Source of the DNA: Oscillospiraceae bacterium
GTDB lineage: Bacteria; Bacillota; Clostridia; Oscillospirales; Oscillospiraceae
Assembly (NCBI GenBank): GCA_902801295.1
Contig: CADCHN010000024.1
Coordinates: forward strand, 1 to 50,757
Direction: 5' to 3'
DNA length: 50,757 bases
Below, piece by piece: positions 6,848 through 15,047 of this stretch. The notes under the pieces are model-generated. The model ran no database searches. It had not been told where the DNA came from and saw only the letters and a list, made by a program, of their open reading frames with translations. The first letter of the stretch is position 1, and each line of letters opens with the position of its first letter. A program made the position numbers and the translations under genes.

Positions 6848-8932
6848 ATGATCGAGCTTCTCTCTCCCGCCGGCTCGCCGGAATCCGTGATCGCCGCCGT
6901 CCAGAACGGCGCGGACGCGGTCTATCTCGGCCTGGGCGACTTCAACGCCCGCCGCGGAGCCAAAAATTTCACCGACGAGGAGTTTCGCAAGGCCATGCGC
7001 TACTGCCGCGTGCGCGGCTGCAAGGTCTATGTGACGCTCAACACCCTGGTGGGCGACCGGGAGATGGAGGCCGCGGTGGACGCGGCGCGCCTCGCCTCGG
7101 ACGAGGGCGCGGACGGGCTCATCGTACAGGATCTCGGCATGTCCGCGGCCATCCGCCGCGCCCTGCCGGATATTCCGCTGCACGCGAGCACCCAGATGAG
7201 CATCCACAACCTCGCCGGCGTGGAGGCCGCCGCCGAGATGGGCATGACCCGCGCGGTGCTGGCCCGTGAGCTCAGCCTCGAGCAGATTAAATTCATCACC
7301 AAGCACGCCTCCATCGAGACGGAGGTTTTCGTCCACGGCGCGCTCTGCTTCTGCCACTCCGGCCAGTGCTACATGTCCGCGCTGATCGGACGCCGCAGCG
7401 GCAACCGCGGCGCCTGCGCCCAGCCCTGCCGCATGCAGTATTCCCTCGGCGGGCGCATGGACGACTATCCGCTCTCCCTCAAGGATAACTGCCTGGTCGA
7501 CCGGCTGCAGGAGCTGGAGGACGCGGGCGTTGCCTGCCTGAAGATCGAGGGCCGCATGAAGCGCCCGGAATATACCGCCATCGTGACGGAAATCTATGCC
7601 AAGGCGCTCAAGGAGCACCGCAAGCCCACCCGCGAGGAGATGAACACGCTTGAGCAGGTCTTCTCCCGCAGCGGCTTTACCCAGGGCTATTTCAACGGCG
7701 ACAAGCAGGACATGTTCGGCGTCCGGGGCGAGCCGGAGCGTGAGACGGAAAAGCTCTTTACCGCCGCCCGCCGCAGCTACGCCGAGGGCGAGGCACGCCG
7801 CGTGCCGGTGCATTTTTACACCGTGTGCAAGCAGGACGAGCCGGTGCAGGCCATCGCCTTTGACGACGAGGGCCACCGCGCCGTCGCCGAGGGCCCGGTG
7901 CCCGAGGAGGCCAAGCGCCAGGGCCTGACCGAGACCTATCTCACCGACCAGATGATCAAGACCGGCGGCACGCCCTATCAGGTCGTGGAAAACCGCGCCA
8001 AGGTGGACAAGGGGCTCTTCCTGCCCGCCGCGGCGATCAACGAGCTGCGCCGGAAGCTGATTTCGCAGCTGAGCGAGGCGCGCGCGGAGGCGCCGCATCG
8101 CCGCAGTCTCGCGCTGCCGCCCCCGCCGCGCGGCATGCAGAGCATCGCCGACCCCCTGCGCATCTACCAGGTGCGCACGGCCGACCAGCTCAGCGAGGAG
8201 CTCGCCGAGCTCAAGCCCGACTACCTCTACGTCCCCGCCCTGGTTATGGCGGACGACTATGAGCGCATCCGCCCCTTCGTCGAGCGCGGAACCGTGCCGG
8301 TGGCGGTGCTGCCCCGCATTATCACCGACGATCAGCTGCCCATCGTCTTCCGGGCGCTGGAAAAGCTTTTCGGCTTCGGCGTGAACGAGGCCCTGATCGG
8401 CAACCTCGGCCAGATCGTCATGGCCCGCAAGGCCGGGATGAAGGTCCGCGGCGACTTCGGGCTCAATATGTTCAATTCCTACAGCCTGGAGGTGCTGCGC
8501 GAGGCGGGCTTCCTGTCCGCGACGGCCTCCTTTGAGCTGCGCCTGTCGCAGATCCGCGACCTCCGCAAGCCCCTGCCGGTGGAGGCGATCGTCTACGGCC
8601 GCCTGCCGCTGATGATCTCCGACCAGTGCGTCATCAAAAACAGCGCCGGCCGCTGCAGCTGCCAGAATCCGGCCCAGATGTCCGACCGCATGGGCTCGGT
8701 GTTCCCGGTGGTGCAGGATTTCGGCTGCCGCAACGTCATTTACAACGCGCATAAGCTGTATCTGGCCGACAAGCAGGAGGACGTTTTTGCCGCCGGCCTC
8801 TGGGGCGCGCGGCTGATGTTCACCACCGAGACCCCGCGCGAGTGCGTCGAGGTGGCCAAGGGCTATATGGGCCAGTCCACCTATAAGCCCAATGTGCTCA
8901 CCCGCGGCCTCTATTACCGCGGCGTGGACTGA
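6848..8932 (+). CDS. rlhA: U32 family protein, RlhA-like (23S rRNA hydroxylation)
   Basis: The 694-residue protein has an N-terminal TIM-barrel U32 domain (IELLSPAGSPESVIAAV), the family signature around FVHGALCFCHSGQCYMS near residues 165-180 with a GACAQPCR cysteine pair following, and a long C-terminal region of the DUF3656 type. This architecture and length match E. coli RlhA (YdcP), which is needed to make hydroxycytidine in 23S rRNA, rather than the shorter TrhP. The ATG at 6848 has GAAGGAG 7-8 nt upstream. The peptidase label of U32 is historical. Specificity for rRNA over tRNA is inferred. Confidence 0.85.
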   Translation: MIELLSPAGSPESVIAAVQNGADAVYLGLGDFNARRGAKNFTDEEFRKAMRYCRVRGCKVYVTLNTLVGDREMEAAVDAARLASDEGADGLIVQDLGMSAAIRRALPDIPLHASTQMSIHNLAGVEAAAEMGMTRAVLARELSLEQIKFITKHASIETEVFVHGALCFCHSGQCYMSALIGRRSGNRGACAQPCRMQYSLGGRMDDYPLSLKDNCLVDRLQELEDAGVACLKIEGRMKRPEYTAIVTEIYAKALKEHRKPTREEMNTLEQVFSRSGFTQGYFNGDKQDMFGVRGEPERETEKLFTAARRSYAEGEARRVPVHFYTVCKQDEPVQAIAFDDEGHRAVAEGPVPEEAKRQGLTETYLTDQMIKTGGTPYQVVENRAKVDKGLFLPAAAINELRRKLISQLSEARAEAPHRRSLALPPPPRGMQSIADPLRIYQVRTADQLSEELAELKPDYLYVPALVMADDYERIRPFVERGTVPVAVLPRIITDDQLPIVFRALEKLFGFGVNEALIGNLGQIVMARKAGMKVRGDFGLNMFNSYSLEVLREAGFLSATASFELRLSQIRDLRKPLPVEAIVYGRLPLMISDQCVIKNSAGRCSCQNPAQMSDRMGSVFPVVQDFGCRNVIYNAHKLYLADKQEDVFAAGLWGARLMFTTETPRECVEVAKGYMGQSTYKPNVLTRGLYYRGVD

Positions 8933-8961
8933 TATTAGTTTGTAAAAAGAAGGTTATTCGA

Positions 8962-9534
8962 TTGTCTATTGTTCTGGCTTCCGCGTCGCCCAGACGGCGG
9001 GAGCTGATGGAAATGCTGGGTGTCCGCGATCTGAAGATCATCCCCGCGAAGGGGGAGGAGATCGCGCCGGCGGGCGCGGGACCGGAGGATCTGGTCAAGG
9101 CGCTGTCCGCCGCAAAGGCCCGCGAGGTGGCCGCGTTCTGCGGCGAAGAGGATATCATCATCGGAGCCGACACGATCGTCTGGTTTCAGAACCGGGTCTA
9201 CGGCAAGCCCCACAGCCCTGAGGAGGCGGCAGCCATGCTGCGCGAGCTCTCGGGCGAGACGCACCAGGTCTTCACCGGCGTGACAGTGAGGCGCGGCGGG
9301 AGCGAATGCAGCGAGGCGGAGATGAGCTACGTGCATTTTCGCCGCCTGAGCGAGCCGGAGATCGCCGCCTACGTCGCCACCGGCGAGCCGATGGACAAGG
9401 CCGGCGCCTACGGGGCGCAGGGCAAGGCCGCGCTGTTCGTGCGCGGGATCGACGGAGATTTCTTTAATGTCATGGGGCTGCCGCTGTGCCGGCTCGGCCA
9501 AATGCTGAAGATGCAGGGAGTGGAACTGCTTTGA
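8962..9534 (+). CDS. maf: Maf-family nucleotide pyrophosphatase
   Basis: The 190-residue protein opens with SIVLASASPRRRELM, the Maf signature, and carries the catalytic GADT motif with Asp70. Maf enzymes hydrolyse dTTP/UTP or modified nucleotides and are often linked with shape genes. Translation starts at TTG (8962), which fits the family N-terminus and has AAGAAGG upstream. It overlaps the mreC start by 4 nt, the usual Firmicute maf-mreCD order, here without radC or mreB. Confidence 0.92.
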   Translation: MSIVLASASPRRRELMEMLGVRDLKIIPAKGEEIAPAGAGPEDLVKALSAAKAREVAAFCGEEDIIIGADTIVWFQNRVYGKPHSPEEAAAMLRELSGETHQVFTGVTVRRGGSECSEAEMSYVHFRRLSEPEIAAYVATGEPMDKAGAYGAQGKAALFVRGIDGDFFNVMGLPLCRLGQMLKMQGVELL

Positions 9535-10373
9535 AAAACTATCTGAAGACAAACGGAATCCGCGTCGCCGTGCTGGTAGCGGCCGTCGTGCTGCTGATCG
9601 GCCTCGGCGCCGCCGCCCGGGGCGGCAACGTCGGGCTGCTGCAGAATGCCACGGGCGTGCTGCTCGCGCCGGTGCAGAAGGTGGTCAGCTCCGCGGTCAA
9701 CCTCTTCGACAGCATCTACGGCCATCTCTACGAATATGACTCCCTGGTCGCTGAGAACGAGTCGCTGCGCGCGCAGCTGGCAGACGCCCAGCAGTCCGCG
9801 CGCGAGGGCGTGGAGGCCTCAGAGGAAAACGAGCGCCTGCGCCAGCTGCTCGAGCTGCGCGCCAAGCACACCGATTACGTGTTCGAATCGGCCAAGGTGG
9901 TGCTCTGGTCCTCCTCCAACTGGTCGCATTCCTTCACGATCAGCAAGGGCAAAAGCTCCGGCATCGAGCTGGGCGACCCGGTCGTGACCGAGTATAACGT
10001 CGTCGTCGGGCAGATCACCGAGATCGGCGAGACCTGGGCCACGGTGAGCACCGTCATCGACGTCGACATGAGCATGGGCGCCTTCGTCGGCGAGACCGGC
10101 ACCTCCGGCGTCGTGCTGGGCGAATACGCGCTGATGAAAAACCGCCAGGCCAAGCTCACCTACATGGTGGACGGCGCACAGATTTACGTCGGCGACGAGG
10201 TGCTGACCTCCGGCGCGGGCGGCGCCTTCCCGGCGGGCCTCGTCATCGGCCACATCAGCGCCGTGCAGACCGAGGCCGGCGGCCAGATCATGTACGGCAT
10301 CGTGGAGCCGGAGTGCTCCTTCGACACCCTGGTACAGGTCTTCATCATCAAGGACTATAGTGTGGTAGAGTGA
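9531..10373 (+). CDS. mreC: Rod-shape-determining protein MreC
   Basis: The 280-residue protein has a single N-terminal membrane segment (about residues 10-28), a coiled-coil region around 65-100 rich in E/L/Q, and a C-terminal beta domain with TISKGKSSGIELGDPVV and ILTSG-like motifs. MreC is a scaffold linking MreD, PBP2 and RodA at the elongasome. I chose the TTG at 9531, which gives MKNYLKTNGIRV; it sits in the TTGA overlap with the maf stop and has GGGAG upstream. An earlier in-frame start would add a non-family N-terminus. Confidence 0.92.
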   Translation: MKNYLKTNGIRVAVLVAAVVLLIGLGAAARGGNVGLLQNATGVLLAPVQKVVSSAVNLFDSIYGHLYEYDSLVAENESLRAQLADAQQSAREGVEASEENERLRQLLELRAKHTDYVFESAKVVLWSSSNWSHSFTISKGKSSGIELGDPVVTEYNVVVGQITEIGETWATVSTVIDVDMSMGAFVGETGTSGVVLGEYALMKNRQAKLTYMVDGAQIYVGDEVLTSGAGGAFPAGLVIGHISAVQTEAGGQIMYGIVEPECSFDTLVQVFIIKDYSVVE

Positions 10374-10894
10374 TGCTGAAACAAGTGAAGGATCTTCTCG
10401 GGAGGATCAATTTCAAAAAGATCAATCTGCGCCGTGTGCTGCTGTATGCGCTGTTCCTGTTTCTGACGATGGTGCTGCAGAACATGGTGCTCACCCATAT
10501 CCGTCCGCTGGGCGTCTGCCCCTTCATCCTGCCGGCCGCCGCGGTGGCGGTGGGCATGTTCGAGGGCTCGGCCTGGGGCGCGGTGTTCGGGCTGGTGATG
10601 GGCATTTACGCCGACATGGCCTTTGTGGACACGACGGTCGGCTTCGCGCTGCTGTTTCCGGCGCTGGCCTTCGGCGCCGGCTTTGTGGCGCAGTTTTTCA
10701 TCAACCGCCGCTTTCTGGGCTACATCGTCGTTGCGGCTGCGGCGCTGCTGATCACAAGCCTGATGCAGATGCTGTGGGTGCTGGTGTCCGACAGCTGGTC
10801 GGTCACCATGCTCTCCACCGCGCTGCTGCAGACGCTGTGGTCGCTGCCGCTGGCGGCGCTGCTGTATTTTCCGCCCGCCCGCTGGATTGACTGA
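10373..10894 (+). CDS. mreD: Rod-shape-determining protein MreD
   Basis: The 173-residue protein has about five hydrophobic segments, as expected for the integral membrane partner of MreC. Its start overlaps the mreC stop by one base (TGATG), indicating translational coupling; a GTG at 10370 is an alternative. The gene is followed by mrdA after 18 nt. Confidence 0.88.
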   Translation: MLKQVKDLLGRINFKKINLRRVLLYALFLFLTMVLQNMVLTHIRPLGVCPFILPAAAVAVGMFEGSAWGAVFGLVMGIYADMAFVDTTVGFALLFPALAFGAGFVAQFFINRRFLGYIVVAAAALLITSLMQMLWVLVSDSWSVTMLSTALLQTLWSLPLAALLYFPPARWID

Positions 10895-10912
10895 TCCGAA
10901 AGGAATACCATT

Positions 10913-13048
10913 ATGAACCGATCCGTTTCCAAGGGCAGAGTGCTGGCCATGGGCGCCATCCTGGTGCTGCTGCTGGCAATCTACCTCTATAATCTCTATG
11001 ACCTGCAGATCATCAAAGGCGAGGAGTATGCCCACGCGGCCGAGGAGATCACCGAAAAAGACGTCGCCGTGACGGCGGCGCGCGGCGCGATCCTGGACCG
11101 CTACGGCCGTGTGCTGGTGAGCAACAAGGAGTGCTACAACCTCTCCATCGACACGGACAAGCTCTTTGCCAGCGACGACCCCAACGGGACGCTGCTGCAG
11201 CTGGTCGAGCTGGTCGAGCAGTACGGCGACACCTACACCGACGACCTGCCCATCACCCGCGAGCCGCCCTTTGAGTACGACCCGAACATGACCGCCATCC
11301 AGCGCACGATGCTCGAGGCCTACTTCGAGCGCCACCGCGACGGATTGCCCTCCGATTCGCCCAGTGCGGTCGAGCTTCTGAGCTACATGCGCAGCCGCTA
11401 TGAGATCGACAACAGCTATTCGGCTGAGGATATGCGCACGATCGCCGGCCTTCGCTATTCCATCAACGTGCGCTACGCCATCCCCACCGCCGACTACGTC
11501 TTCGTTCAGGACGCCAGCATGAAGCTGACGACCTCGATCATGGAGCAGAAGCTGGCCGGCATTCAGGTCTCCCGCTCCTATGTGCGCGATTACGGCACCG
11601 AGTATGCCGCGCACCTGCTGGGCTACGTCGGATTGATGACCCAGGAGGAATACGAGAAGTATTCGCTCTATAACTATGCGGTCAACGCTGTGGTCGGCAA
11701 GGACGGCGTGGAATACGCCTTTGAAAACTACCTCCACGGCAAGGACGGCAAGATGCGCGAATACCGCAATGCCTCCGGCACGATCCTCGGCACCGTCTAT
11801 CTCGAGGAGCCGGAGCCGGGCAACAACATCTACCTGACCCTGGACATCACGCTGCAGGAGCAGGTGGAACGCATTCTGGATAACGGCATCGAGATCCTGA
11901 TGCGCGAGCGCCGGCTGGAAAAAGCCTCCGAGGAGGCCGAGGGCAACTGGAACTTCAAGGACGGTTACTGGGAGATCAGCGGCGCTGCCGCCTGCGTGGT
12001 CGACGTGAAAACCGGCGCCCCGCTGGCCATCGCCAGCTGGCCGACCTACGACGGCACCAATGTCATTGAAAAATACGCCGAGCTCCTTGAAATGCCGAAC
12101 GCCCCGCTCTTTAACCGCGCGCTGATGGGCGCCTACGCCCCCGGCTCGTCGTTCAAGCCCTGCACGGCCATGGCTGCGCTGTCCACAGGATTGATTAACT
12201 CGGAATTCCGCGTCAAGTGCGACGGTATCTTCGCCAAGTACGCGGCCGACGGCTACGCGCCGGAATGCTGGATCTGGCGCGCCAGCTCCAACCCCAACGA
12301 GCACCTGACCCACGGCGAACTGAACATCACCGAGGCGCTGCTGCACTCCTGCAACTACTTCTTCTACACGGTCGGCGACAAGCTGGGCATCGACGCGCTG
12401 GAGCAGTACGCGCGCAAGTTCGGCCTGGGCGAATACACCGGCATTGAGCTGACGGAGGCCCGCGGCAACATGTCCAACCAGCGCAACCACGCCGACTACA
12501 CCGGCACCGAGTGGCGACAGGGCGACACGCTGCAGGCGGCCATCGGCCAGTCCGACAGCATTTTCACCCCGCTGCAGCTGGCGGAGTACTGCGCCGCGGT
12601 GGCCAACTCCGGTCACCGGCATTCGGCTTCCATCCTGGGCGAGGTGCGCAGCTTCGACTACTCCGAAAGCCTCTACACCCGCGAGGCGCAGGAGCTCAGC
12701 ACCGTCGATTCCCCGGACTACAACTGGTATGTGGTGCATGAGGGCATGCGCCTGGTGGCAAACTCCCCGCTTAACGACAACGTGTCCAAGCACTTTGTCG
12801 ATCTGCCCAACTCCCGGCGCGCTGCGGCCAAGACCGGTACCGCCCAGAAGGGCGAAAACATCGTCAACGACGCCATCTTCATCTGCTATGCGCCCTATGA
12901 CGACCCCGAGGTGGCCCTCGCTATCGTGGTCGAGCGCGGCAAGGCCGGCGCCAACTGCGCTTTCATGGCGCGCCAGATCCTGGACGCTTATTTCAACATC
13001 AAAAGTTATACCGACACCTCCGAGCCGGAGATGGCCCTGCTCAAATAA
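10913..13048 (+). CDS. mrdA: Penicillin-binding protein 2 (peptidoglycan transpeptidase)
   Basis: The 711-residue protein is anchored by a membrane segment at about 12-28, followed by a dimerisation domain and a transpeptidase domain with SxxK at Ser412-Lys415 (GSSFK), SxN at Ser479-Asn481 and KTG at 640-642. It crosslinks peptidoglycan during side-wall elongation with MreC, MreD and RodA. The ATG at 10913 has AAAGGA upstream. It ends the maf-mreC-mreD-mrdA cluster. The family is a beta-lactam target; nothing here suggests altered binding. Confidence 0.94.
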   Translation: MNRSVSKGRVLAMGAILVLLLAIYLYNLYDLQIIKGEEYAHAAEEITEKDVAVTAARGAILDRYGRVLVSNKECYNLSIDTDKLFASDDPNGTLLQLVELVEQYGDTYTDDLPITREPPFEYDPNMTAIQRTMLEAYFERHRDGLPSDSPSAVELLSYMRSRYEIDNSYSAEDMRTIAGLRYSINVRYAIPTADYVFVQDASMKLTTSIMEQKLAGIQVSRSYVRDYGTEYAAHLLGYVGLMTQEEYEKYSLYNYAVNAVVGKDGVEYAFENYLHGKDGKMREYRNASGTILGTVYLEEPEPGNNIYLTLDITLQEQVERILDNGIEILMRERRLEKASEEAEGNWNFKDGYWEISGAAACVVDVKTGAPLAIASWPTYDGTNVIEKYAELLEMPNAPLFNRALMGAYAPGSSFKPCTAMAALSTGLINSEFRVKCDGIFAKYAADGYAPECWIWRASSNPNEHLTHGELNITEALLHSCNYFFYTVGDKLGIDALEQYARKFGLGEYTGIELTEARGNMSNQRNHADYTGTEWRQGDTLQAAIGQSDSIFTPLQLAEYCAAVANSGHRHSASILGEVRSFDYSESLYTREAQELSTVDSPDYNWYVVHEGMRLVANSPLNDNVSKHFVDLPNSRRAAAKTGTAQKGENIVNDAIFICYAPYDDPEVALAIVVERGKAGANCAFMARQILDAYFNIKSYTDTSEPEMALLK

Positions 13049-13074
13049 CAGCAGCCATTTTTTACAAAAAATCG

Positions 13075-13103
13075 TTGCATAATTGTCAGCGGCTGTATAT
13101 AAT
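13075..13103 (+). promoter_or_regulatory. Promoter upstream of the methylglyoxal-synthase-like gene
   Basis: TTGCAT (13075-13080), 17-bp spacer, TATAAT (13098-13103). Confidence 0.7.
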
Positions 13104-13187
13104 TATTTATCCGCTTCCGCAGTGTGTATGGGATTTTGAACGACAGGTCGACGGTTTGTAACGGAACGAGAAGAAAAGGAGAAACGG

Positions 13188-13595
13188 ATGAATATTGCCC
13201 TCATGGCTCATGACAGGAAAAAGGAACTGATGGTTCAGTTCTGCATCGCTTACTGCGGGATTCTGGCAGAACATTCCCTCTGCGCGACCCACGTCACCGG
13301 CAAGCTGGTGACGGAGGCGACCGGCCTGCCGGTCACCCTGTACCTGCACGCGGAGCAGGGCGGCACCCAGCAGATCGGCTCGCGCATCTCCTTCAACGAA
13401 ATCGACCTGGTGCTGTTCTTCTGCGACCCGGCCAATCCCCGCGGTTTTGACGATATCAACAAGGTCGAGCGCCTGTGCGACCAGTATCAGATCCCCTTCG
13501 CCACCAACGCCGCCACGGCGGAGGTGCTGGTGCAGGGCCTGCGCCGCGGCGATCTGGACTGGCGCAACATCGTCAATCCCAAGAACAAGCGCTGA
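13188..13595 (+). CDS. Methylglyoxal-synthase-like protein with altered active site
   Basis: The 135-residue protein aligns with methylglyoxal synthase along its length: ALMAHD (His8, Asp9) at the N-terminus, QGGTQQIGSRI, FFCDP, and ATNAATAEVL. MGS converts dihydroxyacetone phosphate to methylglyoxal and phosphate. Against E. coli MgsA, the catalytic Asp71 position is Thr60, His98 is Phe87, Asp101 is not clearly retained, and parts of the phosphate loop differ (THVTG for TGTTG, HAEQ for SGPM). Asp80 matches Asp91. Canonical activity is therefore doubtful, and a role as a binding or regulatory protein is possible. It has its own promoter and terminator. The ATG at 13188 has AAAGGAG upstream. 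Confidence 0.75.
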   Translation: MNIALMAHDRKKELMVQFCIAYCGILAEHSLCATHVTGKLVTEATGLPVTLYLHAEQGGTQQIGSRISFNEIDLVLFFCDPANPRGFDDINKVERLCDQYQIPFATNAATAEVLVQGLRRGDLDWRNIVNPKNKR

Positions 13596-13615
13596 GCCAA
13601 ATACCGGAAAACGTC

Positions 13616-13647
13616 CACGGCGCGGCAAGGCCGCGCCGTGTTTCTTT
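13616..13647 (+). terminator. Terminator after the MGS-like gene
   Basis: Perfect 11-bp stem CACGGCGCGGC / GCCGCGCCGTG with AAG loop, followed by TTTCTTT. It lies just before hisS; no T-box is present in the 72-nt gap. Confidence 0.88.
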
Positions 13648-13667
13648 GACAGAAAGGAATTGTTGCT

Positions 13668-15029
13668 ATGGCAAAAGTCACTCCCCGCACGCTGTCGGGG
13701 TTCATGGAGCTGCTGCCGGCCGACCAGATGAAGATGGAGCGCATGATGCAGATCCTGCGCGAGAGCTACGCGGTCTACGGCTTTACGCCGCTGGACACGC
13801 CCGTCATTGAGTCGGCGGAGGTGCTGCTGGCCAAGGGCGGCGGCGAGACCGAAAAGCAGATCTACCGCTTTCAGAAGGGCGACAGCGACCTCGCGCTGCG
13901 CTTTGACCTGACCGTACCGCTGGCCAAATATGTGGCCGCCAACTACGCGAACCTCTCCTTCCCCTTCCGCCGCTATCAGATCGGCAAGGTCTACCGCGGC
14001 GAGCGCGCCCAGCGCGGCCGCTTCCGCGAATTTTACCAGGCCGACATCGACGTGATCGGCGACGGGAAGCTGGACATCAGCAACGAGGCGGAGATCCCTG
14101 CCATCATTTATCACACCTTCTCGCGCCTTGGCCTGAGCAAATTTAAAATCCGCGTCAACAACCGCAAGCTCCTCAACGGCTTCTACGCGATGAACGGCAT
14201 GAGCGAAAAGGCCGGCGAGATCATGCGTACGGTGGACAAGCTTGACAAGATCGGCCCGCAGAAGGTCAAGCAGCTGCTGATCGACGAGGTGAAGATGCTG
14301 CCCGACAAGAGCGAGAACGTGCTGGACTTCATGGCCATCCAGGGCTCGAATGACTATGTGCTCTCCCGCCTGGAGGAGTACCGCCAGATGAACGAGCCGA
14401 CCTTCAACCAGGGCCTGGACGAGCTGATCGAAGTGACGAAATACCTCGCCGCCTTCGGCGTACCGGAGGAGAACTTCGCCATCGATCTCACCATCGCCCG
14501 CGGCCTCGACTACTACACCGGCACCGTTTATGAGACCGTGATGACCGAGCACCCGGAGATCGGCTCCGTCTGCTCCGGCGGGCGCTACGACAACCTGGCC
14601 GAGTACTACACCGACCGGCAGCTGCCCGGCGTCGGCATCTCCATCGGCCTGACGCGCCTGTTCTACGTGCTCAGCGAGCAGGGACTGCTGTCCGACGATA
14701 TCGTCACCGCACCCTGCGACGCGCTGGTGCTGCCGATGACTGAGGACCTCGGAGCGGCCGTTTCCGCAGCCACCGTGCTCCGGAACGCCGGCGTGCGCAC
14801 GCAGATCTACGGCGAGAAAAAGAAATTCAAGGCCAAAATGAGCTATGCCGACAAGATCGGCGCGCCCTTCGTGCTCCTGCTCGGTGAGGATGAGATCGCC
14901 GAGGGGCTGGTGTCGCTCAAGGATATGACGAGCGGCGAGCAGCAGAAGGTATCTGCCGCGGAGGCCGCCAGGCTCATCCGCGAGGTCGTGGACGAGCGCG
15001 GCAAAAAGCCCGTCATCAAAGACAGATAA
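13668..15029 (+). CDS. hisS: Histidyl-tRNA synthetase
   Basis: Class II synthetase of 453 residues that charges tRNA-His. Visible signatures include motif 2 with YRGERAQRGRFREFYQADID, the histidine motif GLDYYTGTVYE, and motif 3 near GVGISIGLTRL, followed by a C-terminal anticodon-binding domain. AGAAAGGA precedes the ATG. It is 18 nt from aspS, the common Firmicute hisS-aspS pair. Confidence 0.96.
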   Translation: MAKVTPRTLSGFMELLPADQMKMERMMQILRESYAVYGFTPLDTPVIESAEVLLAKGGGETEKQIYRFQKGDSDLALRFDLTVPLAKYVAANYANLSFPFRRYQIGKVYRGERAQRGRFREFYQADIDVIGDGKLDISNEAEIPAIIYHTFSRLGLSKFKIRVNNRKLLNGFYAMNGMSEKAGEIMRTVDKLDKIGPQKVKQLLIDEVKMLPDKSENVLDFMAIQGSNDYVLSRLEEYRQMNEPTFNQGLDELIEVTKYLAAFGVPEENFAIDLTIARGLDYYTGTVYETVMTEHPEIGSVCSGGRYDNLAEYYTDRQLPGVGISIGLTRLFYVLSEQGLLSDDIVTAPCDALVLPMTEDLGAAVSAATVLRNAGVRTQIYGEKKKFKAKMSYADKIGAPFVLLLGEDEIAEGLVSLKDMTSGEQQKVSAAEAARLIREVVDERGKKPVIKDR

Positions 15030-15047
15030 GGAAAGGATGATATAGAT

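Noticed and set aside
13596..13667. A T-box riboswitch ahead of hisS-aspS
   Set aside because: The gap is only 72 nt and is mostly a terminator of the preceding gene; no T-box sequence is present.
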